Counted from the stretch's first letter, positions 1-5,089 are shown. The stretch is DNA of 5,089 nt from an uncultured Mycoplasmatota bacterium (GCA_946613765.1 CAMOFW010000059.1:1-5089), one strand, 5' to 3'. Numbers and translations are program-made. The notes: a model not told the origin generated them from the sequence alone.

Positions 1-711
1 TAATATAATTAAAGATAGTAATATACCTATCATAAACCAATATTTATTATTATAACTTAGTGATTCTTTATATAATTCTTTTATAGATATTATTATCATT
101 AATGATCCTGTTATATAAATAAATATATTTAATATGTATGCATTAAGATATGAATGGAATAGATAATATATTATTAATGCTCCAAATAGTTCTGATAGTG
201 CTGCTATTAGAGTATATATAAATGCCCTTCTCTTAGAATTGGTAGAATAATATATTAGAGTGCTTATTATTATTCCTTCAGGTATGTTATGAGCTATTAT
301 AGCTAATGCTATTTTAATTCCTAATTTAGTATTTATTAAAGAAGTTAATAGAGTTATTAATCCTTCTAGAGTATTATGTATAATCATTGCTATAAAAGTT
401 ACTACCCCTACTCTATATAGTTTATTATTATAATTATTTTTATTTAGTATATTTATCATTAAATAAATAATTATTGGTATCGATATTAATATTATTAATG
501 CATTATATATATTATTATTTATTAGTATATATTTAATAGAAATAGGCAATAACTCTTTTAAACTAATTAGAAGCATGATTGAGGCACAAAATGATAAACT
601 TATACAAATACACTTATTTATGTTTTTAACCTTAAAATAGACAAATAAATAGCCAATTAGAGTGGATATTGATGCTATTAAAGTTAATATTAATGAGGTA
701 ATTATTTCCAT
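1..711 (-). CDS. zupT: ZIP-family divalent metal transporter, ZupT-like (3' end cut off by window edge)
   Basis: Open frame of 237 codons with no stop before the left edge, so the C-terminus is missing; ZupT proteins are about 250-270 residues, so most of the protein is present. ZIP proteins carry zinc and other divalent metals across the cytoplasmic membrane into the cytosol. Nearly all the sequence is hydrophobic, with about eight helices. TM1 carries STLIG (16-20). TM2 resembles the ZupT pattern, with E53 and P56. TM4 carries HNTLEG (112-117) and TM5 carries HNIPEG (141-146), the two metal-binding motifs, spaced 29 residues apart as in ZupT. TM6 carries SELFGA (173-178). The proline usual in the TM4 motif is Leu115, and the usual EP of TM6 is EL (174-175). 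ATG at 711 is the only sensible start, because an in-frame TAA lies at 727-729; its ribosome-binding site is poor. The family call is firm. The metal (Zn, Fe or Mn) cannot be read from the sequence. Confidence 0.9.
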   Translation of the reverse strand, partial: MEIITSLILTLIASISTLIGYLFVYFKVKNINKCICISLSFCASIMLLISLKELLPISIKYILINNNIYNALIILISIPIIIYLMINILNKNNYNNKLYRVGVVTFIAMIIHNTLEGLITLLTSLINTKLGIKIALAIIAHNIPEGIIISTLIYYSTNSKRRAFIYTLIAALSELFGALIIYYLFHSYLNAYILNIFIYITGSLMIIISIKELYKESLSYNNKYWFMIGILLSLIIL

Positions 712-725
712 ATGATCACTAATAG

Positions 726-731
726 ATTATA
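726..731 (-). promoter_or_regulatory. possible -10 element for zupT
   Basis: A perfect TATAAT on the minus strand ends 14 bp before the zupT ATG. No good TTGACA-like -35 lies 16-18 bp upstream. If it is used, the 5' leader would be only about 8 nt and nearly leaderless, which would fit the lack of a clear Shine-Dalgarno sequence. In DNA this AT-rich a TATAAT can arise by chance, and read-through from xerD is an alternative. Confidence 0.35.
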
Positions 732-766
732 TGTATTAATATTAATGATTAGTAAATAATATTATT

Positions 767-773
767 AGGAGGT
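767..773 (+). promoter_or_regulatory. Strong ribosome-binding site of the 33-aa peptide gene
   Basis: AGGAGGT is a perfect anti-16S match placed 8 nt before the ATG at 782. In a 70-bp AT-rich gap it is the main evidence that the tiny downstream frame is translated. I could not choose a convincing plus-strand -10 upstream: several TATTAA/AATAAT-like hexamers exist, none with a matching -35. Confidence 0.85.
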
Positions 774-781
774 AAATATTT

Positions 782-883
782 ATGAATAAACAAAATAGAA
801 ATGCTAAACAAAATAGTAATTCTAATCAAAAAAATAGCCGTTCTAATAATAGAACAAGCCAAAATTGTAAGAATTGTAAATAA
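782..883 (+). CDS. Small basic Asn/Gln/Ser-rich peptide (33 aa) with C-terminal CxxC, unknown function
   Basis: I do not recognise a named family. The frame is short but well framed: a perfect AGGAGGT ribosome-binding site 8 nt upstream, an ATG start, a TAA stop, and an intrinsic terminator whose stem begins 8 nt after the stop. The 33 residues include 11 Asn, 4 Gln, 5 Ser and 8 Lys/Arg, with no acidic residue and almost no hydrophobic ones. The product should therefore be disordered, soluble and about +8. It ends CKNCK, so C29 and C32 form a CxxC pair that could bind metal or form a disulfide. There is no signal peptide or membrane segment. It lies antisense in the gap between xerD and zupT. 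The composition recalls small Asn/Gln-rich spore proteins (SASP-like) or nucleic-acid-binding peptides of Firmicutes, but that is only a resemblance. Confidence 0.7.
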   Translation: MNKQNRNAKQNSNSNQKNSRSNNRTSQNCKNCK

Positions 884-885
884 TA

Positions 886-1752
886 TTATTTACTACGAAG
901 ATGTGCGTCTTCGTAGTCTTTTTTTACTTTTTCATTTACTACATGAGTATATATTTCAGTAGTAACTATATTAGAATGTCCTAATAATTCTTGTATTACT
1001 CTTATATCTGCTCCATTAGCAAGTAAATGAGTAGCAAAGGAATGTCTTAATACATGTGGTGACACATCTTTTTTTATACCTGCTCTATTTACTTCTGCTT
1101 TTATTATTTTAAAGAATCCTTGTCTAGTAATTGGTTTCTTAGCATTAGATATAAATAAGTAATCACTATATTTACCATTTAATATTTCATTTCTATAATA
1201 ATCTATATATAATTTTAAATATTTAGATGCACTATCATTAAATGGTACTAATCTTTCTTTATTACCCTTCCCCATTACTCTTAAAATTGAATTATCTATA
1301 TCTATATTAGAAAATTCTAAATTAATTAATTCTGATATTCTAAGTCCTGTTGCATATAAAAGTTCAAGCATAGCTTTATTTCTATAATCATATGGAGTTA
1401 ATAATTGAATATCTAATAATTTATTTATTTCATCTATTGTTAGATATGTTGGTAATTTTTTAGGTAATTTAGGGGATTTAATATTTTCAGATGGATTATC
1501 TTTAATATATTCATTATTTACTAAGTAAGTATAAAAAGAATTAATTACACTTATATGATGTGCTATAGATCTAGCATTTAAATTACTTAAAGAATTAATA
1601 TATTTTACTAAATCTTTATATGTTACTTTAATAATATCTTCATTAAAGAATAAATATAAGTCATTTAAATCATTAGAATAAGACATTACAGTATTATTAG
1701 ATAGTTTTCTTTCATACTTTAAATAATCTATATATTTATTAATATAATCCAT
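886..1752 (-). CDS. xerD: Site-specific tyrosine recombinase, XerC/XerD type
   Basis: Cytoplasmic recombinase of 288 residues, the usual Xer length (E. coli XerD is 298). Xer proteins cut and rejoin DNA at dif through a 3'-phosphotyrosine intermediate and resolve chromosome dimers with FtsK. The N-terminal SAM-like DNA-binding domain spans about 1-90 (YERKLSNNT at 13-21). The catalytic domain spans about 100-280 and is complete: R138 in ATGLRISEL, K162 in GKGNKER, H233 and R236 in HVLRHSFATHL, H259 in LLGHSN, and nucleophile Y268 in IYTHV. The spacings R-K (24) and H-Y (35) equal those of E. coli XerD. The start ATG follows an AAGGGA ribosome-binding site. It lies 17 bp downstream of tam41 on the same strand, so the two are probably co-transcribed. 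Its last codons double as the terminator stem of the opposing small gene. XerD is chosen over XerC on general resemblance only; in a genome with a single Xer it would do both jobs. Nothing here suggests a mobile-element integrase. Confidence 0.88.
   Translation of the reverse strand: MDYINKYIDYLKYERKLSNNTVMSYSNDLNDLYLFFNEDIIKVTYKDLVKYINSLSNLNARSIAHHISVINSFYTYLVNNEYIKDNPSENIKSPKLPKKLPTYLTIDEINKLLDIQLLTPYDYRNKAMLELLYATGLRISELINLEFSNIDIDNSILRVMGKGNKERLVPFNDSASKYLKLYIDYYRNEILNGKYSDYLFISNAKKPITRQGFFKIIKAEVNRAGIKKDVSPHVLRHSFATHLLANGADIRVIQELLGHSNIVTTEIYTHVVNEKVKKDYEDAHLRSK
892..925 (+). terminator. Intrinsic terminator of the 33-aa peptide gene
   Basis: A perfect 10-bp stem, ACTACGAAGA (892-901) with TCTTCGTAGT (908-917), a 6-nt loop TGTGCG, then C and seven T (919-925). 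The T tract lies only on the plus-strand 3' side. On the minus strand the hairpin is followed by AAATAATATTA, so it should not end xerD transcripts. The whole stem sits inside the last codons of xerD. Confidence 0.9.
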
Positions 1753-1769
1753 TTTAATCCCTTCTTTTG

Positions 1770-2678
1770 TTATGCTGCTTTTTTTATTTGTTCAATTCTA
1801 CCATTTATTCCTTTTTGAAGTTTTCTTGCACCATATGCTGCTGAACGAACTATTCCATTTGTTAATATAGCTTTTTTCATCATTTTAGATGCTTCATCAT
1901 GATTTAATTTAATTAAATATTCATTGATTGCATCTGGTATTGTCATAAGTTCTTGAGTTTCAATATATTTTTTTATGGCAAATGGTAAATTGTTATATTC
2001 ATCAATTAAATATTCTGATTTTATTAGGACGTTGTTTCCTAAATCTTTTAAGTATGGTACATTTAAATTATACATTTTATTATATTCATCAAAAGATCCT
2101 TCAACTATGTTTTTAACTTTATCTGGTGTTTCACCAAATTTCATTCTTGGATCTCCAGCATATGATAATCCAACTATTTTTTCAAATAGTTCTTTTTTTG
2201 TTACTAATCCTTTTTGGATTAAGTATGATGCTACCAATAGAGCTTTCTTTCTATTAATTAATATAGCTCTATTTAATTCAACATCTTCTTTATATGCTTC
2301 AATTGTCTTTTGAAATCTTCCTGGTACATAAAATTTGTCCCATGTTTGTAGATTTAGTAATAGATCTTGATATTCTATTGTTCCAAATTTAAATTTTAGT
2401 CCATTTTCTTTAATATCACTTATATAAGCAATATTTGTATTTCCTTTGATTATTTCTTTATTTGCTATTTCAAAGAAATTTTTTCCTATAAATGAATAAT
2501 CATTTGGATTTTGTTTTATGTTTTCTAGATGCCATTTTTTAATATCATCAACTACAAATATTAAGTCAATTAATGAATTGCTTGTTTTGGCATTTTCTTG
2601 TTTAAATACTTTTGAACCATAAGCGTAGGCTGCTTTTACTTCTGGTCTGTTTTCAATAAACTCTCTTATTTCTTTCAT
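1770..2678 (-). CDS. tam41: Tam41/MMP37-family phosphatidate cytidylyltransferase (CDP-diacylglycerol synthase)
   Basis: Predicted to make CDP-diacylglycerol from phosphatidic acid and CTP, the precursor of phosphatidylglycerol and cardiolipin, at the inner face of the membrane. Eukaryotic Tam41 does this in mitochondria. It is a soluble nucleotidyltransferase unrelated to the multi-pass bacterial CdsA. Visible family signatures, in order: YGS (20-22) and D38 in LIDLIFVVDD (36-45) of the nucleotidyltransferase fold; WH (49-50) and YSF (61-63); W113 and GRFQK (120-124); GLSYAGDPRM (170-179) followed by GE (182-183) and KNIV (189-192); and IVR (276-278) with KG (289-290). The last 40 residues are basic and could form the membrane-associating amphipathic helix. 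There is no transmembrane helix, and no mitochondrial-type presequence precedes the domain. The 302-residue length is complete. The start is supported by GAGGG 5 nt upstream. It is the first gene of a unit with xerD and diverges from rarA. The family call rests on remembered human and yeast sequence patterns and is strong; activity is inferred. Confidence 0.87.
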   Translation of the reverse strand: MKEIREFIENRPEVKAAYAYGSKVFKQENAKTSNSLIDLIFVVDDIKKWHLENIKQNPNDYSFIGKNFFEIANKEIIKGNTNIAYISDIKENGLKFKFGTIEYQDLLLNLQTWDKFYVPGRFQKTIEAYKEDVELNRAILINRKKALLVASYLIQKGLVTKKELFEKIVGLSYAGDPRMKFGETPDKVKNIVEGSFDEYNKMYNLNVPYLKDLGNNVLIKSEYLIDEYNNLPFAIKKYIETQELMTIPDAINEYLIKLNHDEASKMMKKAILTNGIVRSAAYGARKLQKGINGRIEQIKKAA

Positions 2679-2742
2679 GTTACCCTCTCTTTGTTAAATT
2701 AATCTATGTTGTTTTGTTGCTGTATTTTCTTCACCTAATCAT

Positions 2743-2751
2743 ATTATAACA
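2743..2751 (-). promoter_or_regulatory. Extended -10 promoter for tam41-xerD
   Basis: Minus-strand TGT-TATAAT is a consensus extended -10 (TGn plus a perfect hexamer). No TTGACA-like -35 is visible, as is common for extended -10 promoters. The predicted start near 2736 gives a leader of about 58 nt before the tam41 ATG at 2678. Confidence 0.65.
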
Positions 2752-2760
2752 TGATATAAT
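2752..2760 (+). promoter_or_regulatory. Extended -10 promoter for rarA
   Basis: TGA-TATAAT on the plus strand is a consensus extended -10 ending 18 bp before the rarA ATG. TTCACC (2730-2735) is the best -35 candidate, at an over-long 19-bp spacing. The predicted start near 2767 puts the Shine-Dalgarno GGTGA at the very 5' end of a leader of about 12 nt. Confidence 0.65.
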
Positions 2761-2778
2761 AATTAAAGGTGAGAAAAA

Positions 2779-3975
2779 ATGGAATTATTAGCGAACAAAT
2801 ATCGACCAAATAAACTAAGTGATGTTGTTGGACAGTCTCATTTAATTGGTGAAAATAAGATATTATCTAATTTAGTTAAGAATAAAAAGTTATTTTCAAT
2901 GATATTATATGGTAAACCTGGTATTGGTAAAACATCTATTGCTAATGCTATTGTTGAAGAATTACAAATAAGACATAGATTTTTAAATGCTACTATTAAT
3001 ACTAAAGCTGATTTTGAAGTTGTTGTACAAGAAGCCAAGATGTATGGTGAAATGGTAGTAATAATGGATGAAATACATAGATTAAATAAAGATAAACAAG
3101 ATTTATTATTACCTTATTTAGAGTCTGGTTTAATAATTTTAATTGGTATGACTACATCTAATCCATATCATATTATTAATCCTGCTATAAGATCAAGATG
3201 CCAAATATTTGAATTAAAAGAATTAACTTTGGATGATATAGTTGGTGGTATTAAAAAGATTGCTAAAAAAGAACATATTTCTATTAATAAAGAAGCTTTA
3301 GAATATATTGCTAAGGTATCATCTGGTGATTTTAGAAATGCTATTAATTTACTTGATGTTGCATCAAGTTCTACTAATGATAATAAAGTAACTATGGATG
3401 TATTAAAAACTATTAATTCTAAGCCAGTATTTTTTGCTGATAAGAATCAAGATGGTCATTATGATGTGTTATCTGCCTTACAAAAGTCTATTAGAGGTAG
3501 TGATGTTAATGCATCAATGCATTATTTAGCTAGATTGATTGAAGCTGGTGATTTAGATTCTATTTTTAGAAGGCTTTCAGTTATAGTTTATGAAGATATT
3601 GGACTTGCTAATCCTTCACTTGGACCAAAACTTGATGCTGCTATACATGCTGCTGAGCGAACTGGTTTACCTGAGGCAAGAATACCACTTGGTACAATAG
3701 TTTGTGAAATGGCTTTATCTCCTAAGTCAAATAGTGCTCATGTTGCTTTAGATATGGCTTTAAATGATATTAGATCTGGTAACACTGGTAATGTACCTAA
3801 TCATATTAAAACTACATCACCTGATTATAAATACCCTCATAATTATAAAAATAATTGGGTTAAGCAACAATATTTACCAGATAATATTAAAAATAAGAAA
3901 TATTATAATCCAGGTAAAAATAAATATGAAGATAGTTTAAATAGATTACATGATGAAATAACAAAAGACTTATGA
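2779..3975 (+). CDS. rarA: Replication-associated recombination protein A, AAA+ ATPase (RarA/MgsA)
   Basis: Cytoplasmic AAA+ ATPase of the RarA/MgsA/WRNIP1 family, related to clamp-loader subunits and RuvB. It acts at stalled replication forks and with SSB-coated gaps. Visible in order: a KYRPxxLSDVVGQ box (7-19), Walker A GKPGIGKT (45-52, K51), Walker B VVIMDEIH (93-100, D97/E98), sensor 1 GMTTSNP (123-129), Arg-finger region IRSRC (137-141), and sensor 2 SGDFRNAINLLD (182-193). The C-terminal tetramerisation domain carries KSIRGSD (236-242), YEDIGLANP (271-279), GLPEARIPL (296-304), SPKSNSA (314-320), and KYPHNY with VKQQYLP (351-367). At 398 residues it is shorter than most relatives, partly because about ten residues are missing before KYPH. 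The start ATG follows AAAGGTGA by 6 nt. It is divergent from tam41 and ends in TGA, 6 bp into the opposing gene's end. Confidence 0.95.
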   Translation: MELLANKYRPNKLSDVVGQSHLIGENKILSNLVKNKKLFSMILYGKPGIGKTSIANAIVEELQIRHRFLNATINTKADFEVVVQEAKMYGEMVVIMDEIHRLNKDKQDLLLPYLESGLIILIGMTTSNPYHIINPAIRSRCQIFELKELTLDDIVGGIKKIAKKEHISINKEALEYIAKVSSGDFRNAINLLDVASSSTNDNKVTMDVLKTINSKPVFFADKNQDGHYDVLSALQKSIRGSDVNASMHYLARLIEAGDLDSIFRRLSVIVYEDIGLANPSLGPKLDAAIHAAERTGLPEARIPLGTIVCEMALSPKSNSAHVALDMALNDIRSGNTGNVPNHIKTTSPDYKYPHNYKNNWVKQQYLPDNIKNKKYYNPGKNKYEDSLNRLHDEITKDL

Positions 3976-3991
3976 TATATTCATAAGTCTT
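3965..3991. terminator. Hairpin between convergent genes, probable bidirectional terminator
   Basis: A perfect 11-bp stem, AAGACTTATGA (3965-3975) with TCATAAGTCTT (3981-3991), and a 5-nt loop TATAT. The left arm carries the rarA TGA stop; the opposing gene's TAA (3970-3972) is in the same arm. The plus-strand tail CTTATTTT and the minus-strand tail TTGTTATTT are only moderately U-rich, and the stem has three G-C pairs, so efficiency may be modest. Confidence 0.6.
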
Positions 3992-4371
3992 CTTATTTTG
4001 ATATTTTCTGGTTTGTATAATAAATTACCTATATTTTCGTTTGTTTGTAATTTAGCACAGTTATATTTATTTAATCTAGAAATAATAGCTAGTCTAATTT
4101 CTTCATTATCTAGTAACTTATTACTAATGAACATTTCTATTTCCTCTTTTTTATAGGTTTTGTTTTTAAATGGGAAAATAGCTTTAATATGTAGTGTATT
4201 GCCGTTTAAATACATTTTTTCAATATTATTTTTACTTTCTATCATATCATCTAAGATTTTTAATAATTTATCTTTTTCTACGTTTTGTATTTTAACAAAG
4301 TGTTCCATTTTTTCATTATATTCAAGCAAACATAAACCACCATCGTCTATATTTAAAATGTATCTTTTCAT
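3970..4371 (-). CDS. Conserved-looking hypothetical protein, 133 aa
   Basis: I do not recognise a family. The product should be a soluble cytoplasmic alpha/beta protein with no signal peptide, membrane helix, Cys pair or catalytic signature. The N-terminus reads as a short beta-rich segment (MKRYILNIDDGGLCLLEY, 1-18). Then come a charged helical stretch (about 33-55), a strand pair around 56-72, and Lys/Glu-rich and Ile/Leu/Asn-rich helices from about 76. The frame is open upstream to an ATG at 4392, but the ATG at 4371 is preferred because GAGGT lies 8 nt before it, whereas the upstream ATG has no such site. It begins 36 bp after tcdA on the same strand with no terminator between, so co-transcription is likely. 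That hints weakly at a tRNA or housekeeping role, but no function can be stated. Its stop codon overlaps the end of rarA. Confidence 0.75.
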   Translation of the reverse strand: MKRYILNIDDGGLCLLEYNEKMEHFVKIQNVEKDKLLKILDDMIESKNNIEKMYLNGNTLHIKAIFPFKNKTYKKEEIEMFISNKLLDNEEIRLAIISRLNKYNCAKLQTNENIGNLLYKPENIKIRRLMNIS

Positions 4372-4379
4372 ATTTTGTA

Positions 4380-4384
4380 ACCTC
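4380..4384 (-). promoter_or_regulatory. Ribosome-binding site fixing the start of the 133-aa gene
   Basis: Minus-strand GAGGT sits 8 nt upstream of the ATG at 4371. It lies inside the seven-codon upstream extension that would begin at 4392, which argues that the shorter protein is the real one. Confidence 0.7.
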
Positions 4385-4407
4385 GATTGCACAATAATAA
4401 TAGCATA

Positions 4408-5088
4408 TTAGTTATTATTATTCAATATATTATTTATAACATATGATGCTGCATAAATTCCTGCTACTGATGGTACTAGTGATGTTGACCCTGGAGTTCT
4501 ATCATTTGTTTTAATTGGTAGTTCATCTGAAAATACTACTTTTTGATGTTTTATATTAATATCTCTTAATAATTTTCTCATTATTTTAGCTAATGGATCA
4601 TTATTTGTTTTAGATATATCAGTTATTTTAACTTTAGATGGATCAAATCTATTGCCAGTTCCCATACATGATATTATATGAATATTTCTTTTATTTGCTT
4701 CTTGAATTAGTAATACTTTAGTAGTTACTGTATCACAAGCATCAATTATATAGTCAAATTTATTATTAAATAGGATATCTATATTATCTTTGGTAATAAA
4801 TTCTTTAATAGTAGTTATATTTATATTAGGATTAATATCTTTAACTCTTGTTGATGCTACCTCTACTTTAGGCTTACCAATATTAGAATGTAGAGATATT
4901 ATTTGTCTATTTAAGTTAGATTCTTCTACATTATCAGAATCTACAATAGTTATGTTTTCTATACCACATCTAACTAAGGCCTCAAGAGCATAACCTCCTA
5001 CTCCACCTACTCCAACTAATAATACATTAGTATTTTTTATTTTATTTAAATCTTCATTAGTTATTAATTTTAATAATCTATCGAACAT
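4408..5088 (-). CDS. tcdA: tRNA threonylcarbamoyladenosine dehydratase TcdA (ThiF/E1-like); 5' end at window edge
   Basis: ATP-dependent enzyme that adenylates and dehydrates t6A37 of ANN-decoding tRNAs to cyclic t6A. Visible: nucleotide-binding glycine loop GVGGVGG (26-32), acidic VDSD (49-52), SNLNRQ (57-62) with the Asn and Arg that contact ATP in E1-like enzymes, GKPKVE (71-76), DACD (116-119), and the C-terminal PGSTSLVPSVAG (199-210) typical of TcdA rather than MoeB or ThiF. No zinc-binding CxxC pairs are present, as expected for TcdA and unlike many MoeB proteins. The stop is preceded by an Asn run (223-226). The first visible ATG is one base from the window end. Relatives often have a few residues before the FDR motif, so the true start may lie just outside and no ribosome-binding site can be checked. 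It is followed 36 bp later by the 133-aa gene, probably in the same transcript. Confidence 0.92.
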   Translation of the reverse strand: MFDRLLKLITNEDLNKIKNTNVLLVGVGGVGGYALEALVRCGIENITIVDSDNVEESNLNRQIISLHSNIGKPKVEVASTRVKDINPNINITTIKEFITKDNIDILFNNKFDYIIDACDTVTTKVLLIQEANKRNIHIISCMGTGNRFDPSKVKITDISKTNNDPLAKIMRKLLRDINIKHQKVVFSDELPIKTNDRTPGSTSLVPSVAGIYAASYVINNILNNNN

Positions 5089-5089
5089 A

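Larger units (their letters stand above)
2725..2778. promoter_or_regulatory. Dyad-symmetric divergent promoter region, tam41/rarA
   Basis: An interrupted palindrome is centred on CATG (2750-2753). Inner arms ATTATA/TATAAT (2743-2748 and 2755-2760) are the two -10 boxes. Outer arms TCACCT/AGGTGA (2731-2736 and 2767-2772) lie at equal distance from the centre, and beyond them TTTT/AAAA (2725-2728 and 2775-2778) also pair. By hand count 19 of 27 mirrored positions are complementary. It may be an operator for a dimeric regulator, or an inverted duplication of a promoter plus its first transcribed bases. Confidence 0.5.

Noticed and set aside
892..917. Hairpin as terminator of tam41-xerD
   Set aside because: The minus-strand 3' side has no U tract; the seven-T run is on the plus-strand side only.
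886..1752. xerD as integrase of a mobile element
   Set aside because: Length, motif spacing and housekeeping neighbours fit chromosomal Xer; no attachment-site repeats, tRNA, excisionase or cargo genes are seen.
1975..2313. 112-codon plus-strand open frame opposite tam41
   Set aside because: Antisense to a gene with clear family motifs; no ribosome-binding site and a composition typical of a shadow frame.
2700..2736. Leader peptide on the tam41 transcript after its AGGTGA
   Set aside because: The codon at the right spacing is ATA, not a usual start, and the frame closes after a few residues.
2838..3038. 66-codon minus-strand open frame opposite the rarA Walker A region
   Set aside because: Antisense shadow of a strongly conserved coding region; no start signals.
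3973..4020. TGA read as Trp (genetic code 4), extending RarA
   Set aside because: RarA already ends at its expected C-terminus, Trp codons in the window are TGG, and no in-frame TGA occurs inside any gene.
4372..4392. Seven-codon N-terminal extension of the 133-aa gene
   Set aside because: It contains the GAGGT ribosome-binding site that serves the ATG at 4371; the upstream ATG has none.
4160..4411. 83-codon plus-strand hydrophobic open frame opposite the 133-aa gene
   Set aside because: Its Phe/Leu/Ser-rich content mirrors Lys/Glu/Asn codons on the other strand, and the minus-strand gene has a good ribosome-binding site.
4790..4993. 67-codon plus-strand open frame opposite tcdA
   Set aside because: Antisense to the conserved nucleotide-binding domain of TcdA.

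Overview
The window is very AT-rich (about one quarter G+C by eye) and densely coding. It reads as a chromosomal segment of a low-GC Firmicutes-type bacterium (Bacillota or the neighbouring uncultured, reduced-genome gut lineages). The basis is A/T-ended codons, strong AGGAGG-type ribosome-binding sites, TATAAT-type promoters and housekeeping genes. TGA is a genuine stop: rarA ends in TGA, all Trp codons I checked are TGG, and no gene has an in-frame TGA, so the Mycoplasma code does not apply.

Layout. Positions 1-711 (minus) hold a ZIP-family metal transporter (ZupT type) whose 3' end runs off the left edge. Positions 782-883 (plus) hold a 33-residue basic Asn/Gln/Ser-rich peptide gene with a perfect ribosome-binding site and a strong intrinsic terminator; the terminator lies inside the last codons of the opposing xerD. 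Positions 886-2678 (minus) hold a two-gene unit: a Tam41-type CDP-diacylglycerol synthase, then a XerC/D-type tyrosine recombinase 17 bp downstream. Positions 2679-2778 are a 100-bp divergent promoter region with back-to-back extended -10 elements inside a long dyad symmetry. Positions 2779-3975 (plus) hold rarA/mgsA, a replication-associated AAA+ ATPase. It ends tail-to-tail, overlapping by 6 bp, with an unrecognised 133-residue gene (3970-4371, minus); one hairpin spans both stop codons. Upstream of that gene on the same strand is tcdA (4408-5088), the ThiF-like enzyme that makes cyclic t6A in tRNA; its start lies at the right edge.

How the genes work together. Most are housekeeping: chromosome dimer resolution (Xer), replication-fork maintenance (RarA), tRNA modification (TcdA), phospholipid precursor synthesis (Tam41) and metal uptake (ZIP). 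I see no single pathway joining them.

The points most worth attention are: the Tam41 homologue, a family best known from mitochondria and unrelated to bacterial CdsA; the symmetric divergent promoter it shares with rarA; the tiny cationic peptide gene nested antisense between xerD and zupT; and terminators embedded in convergent coding ends. No insertion sequence, CRISPR array, tRNA, rRNA or riboswitch was seen. No gap between genes exceeds about 100 bp.
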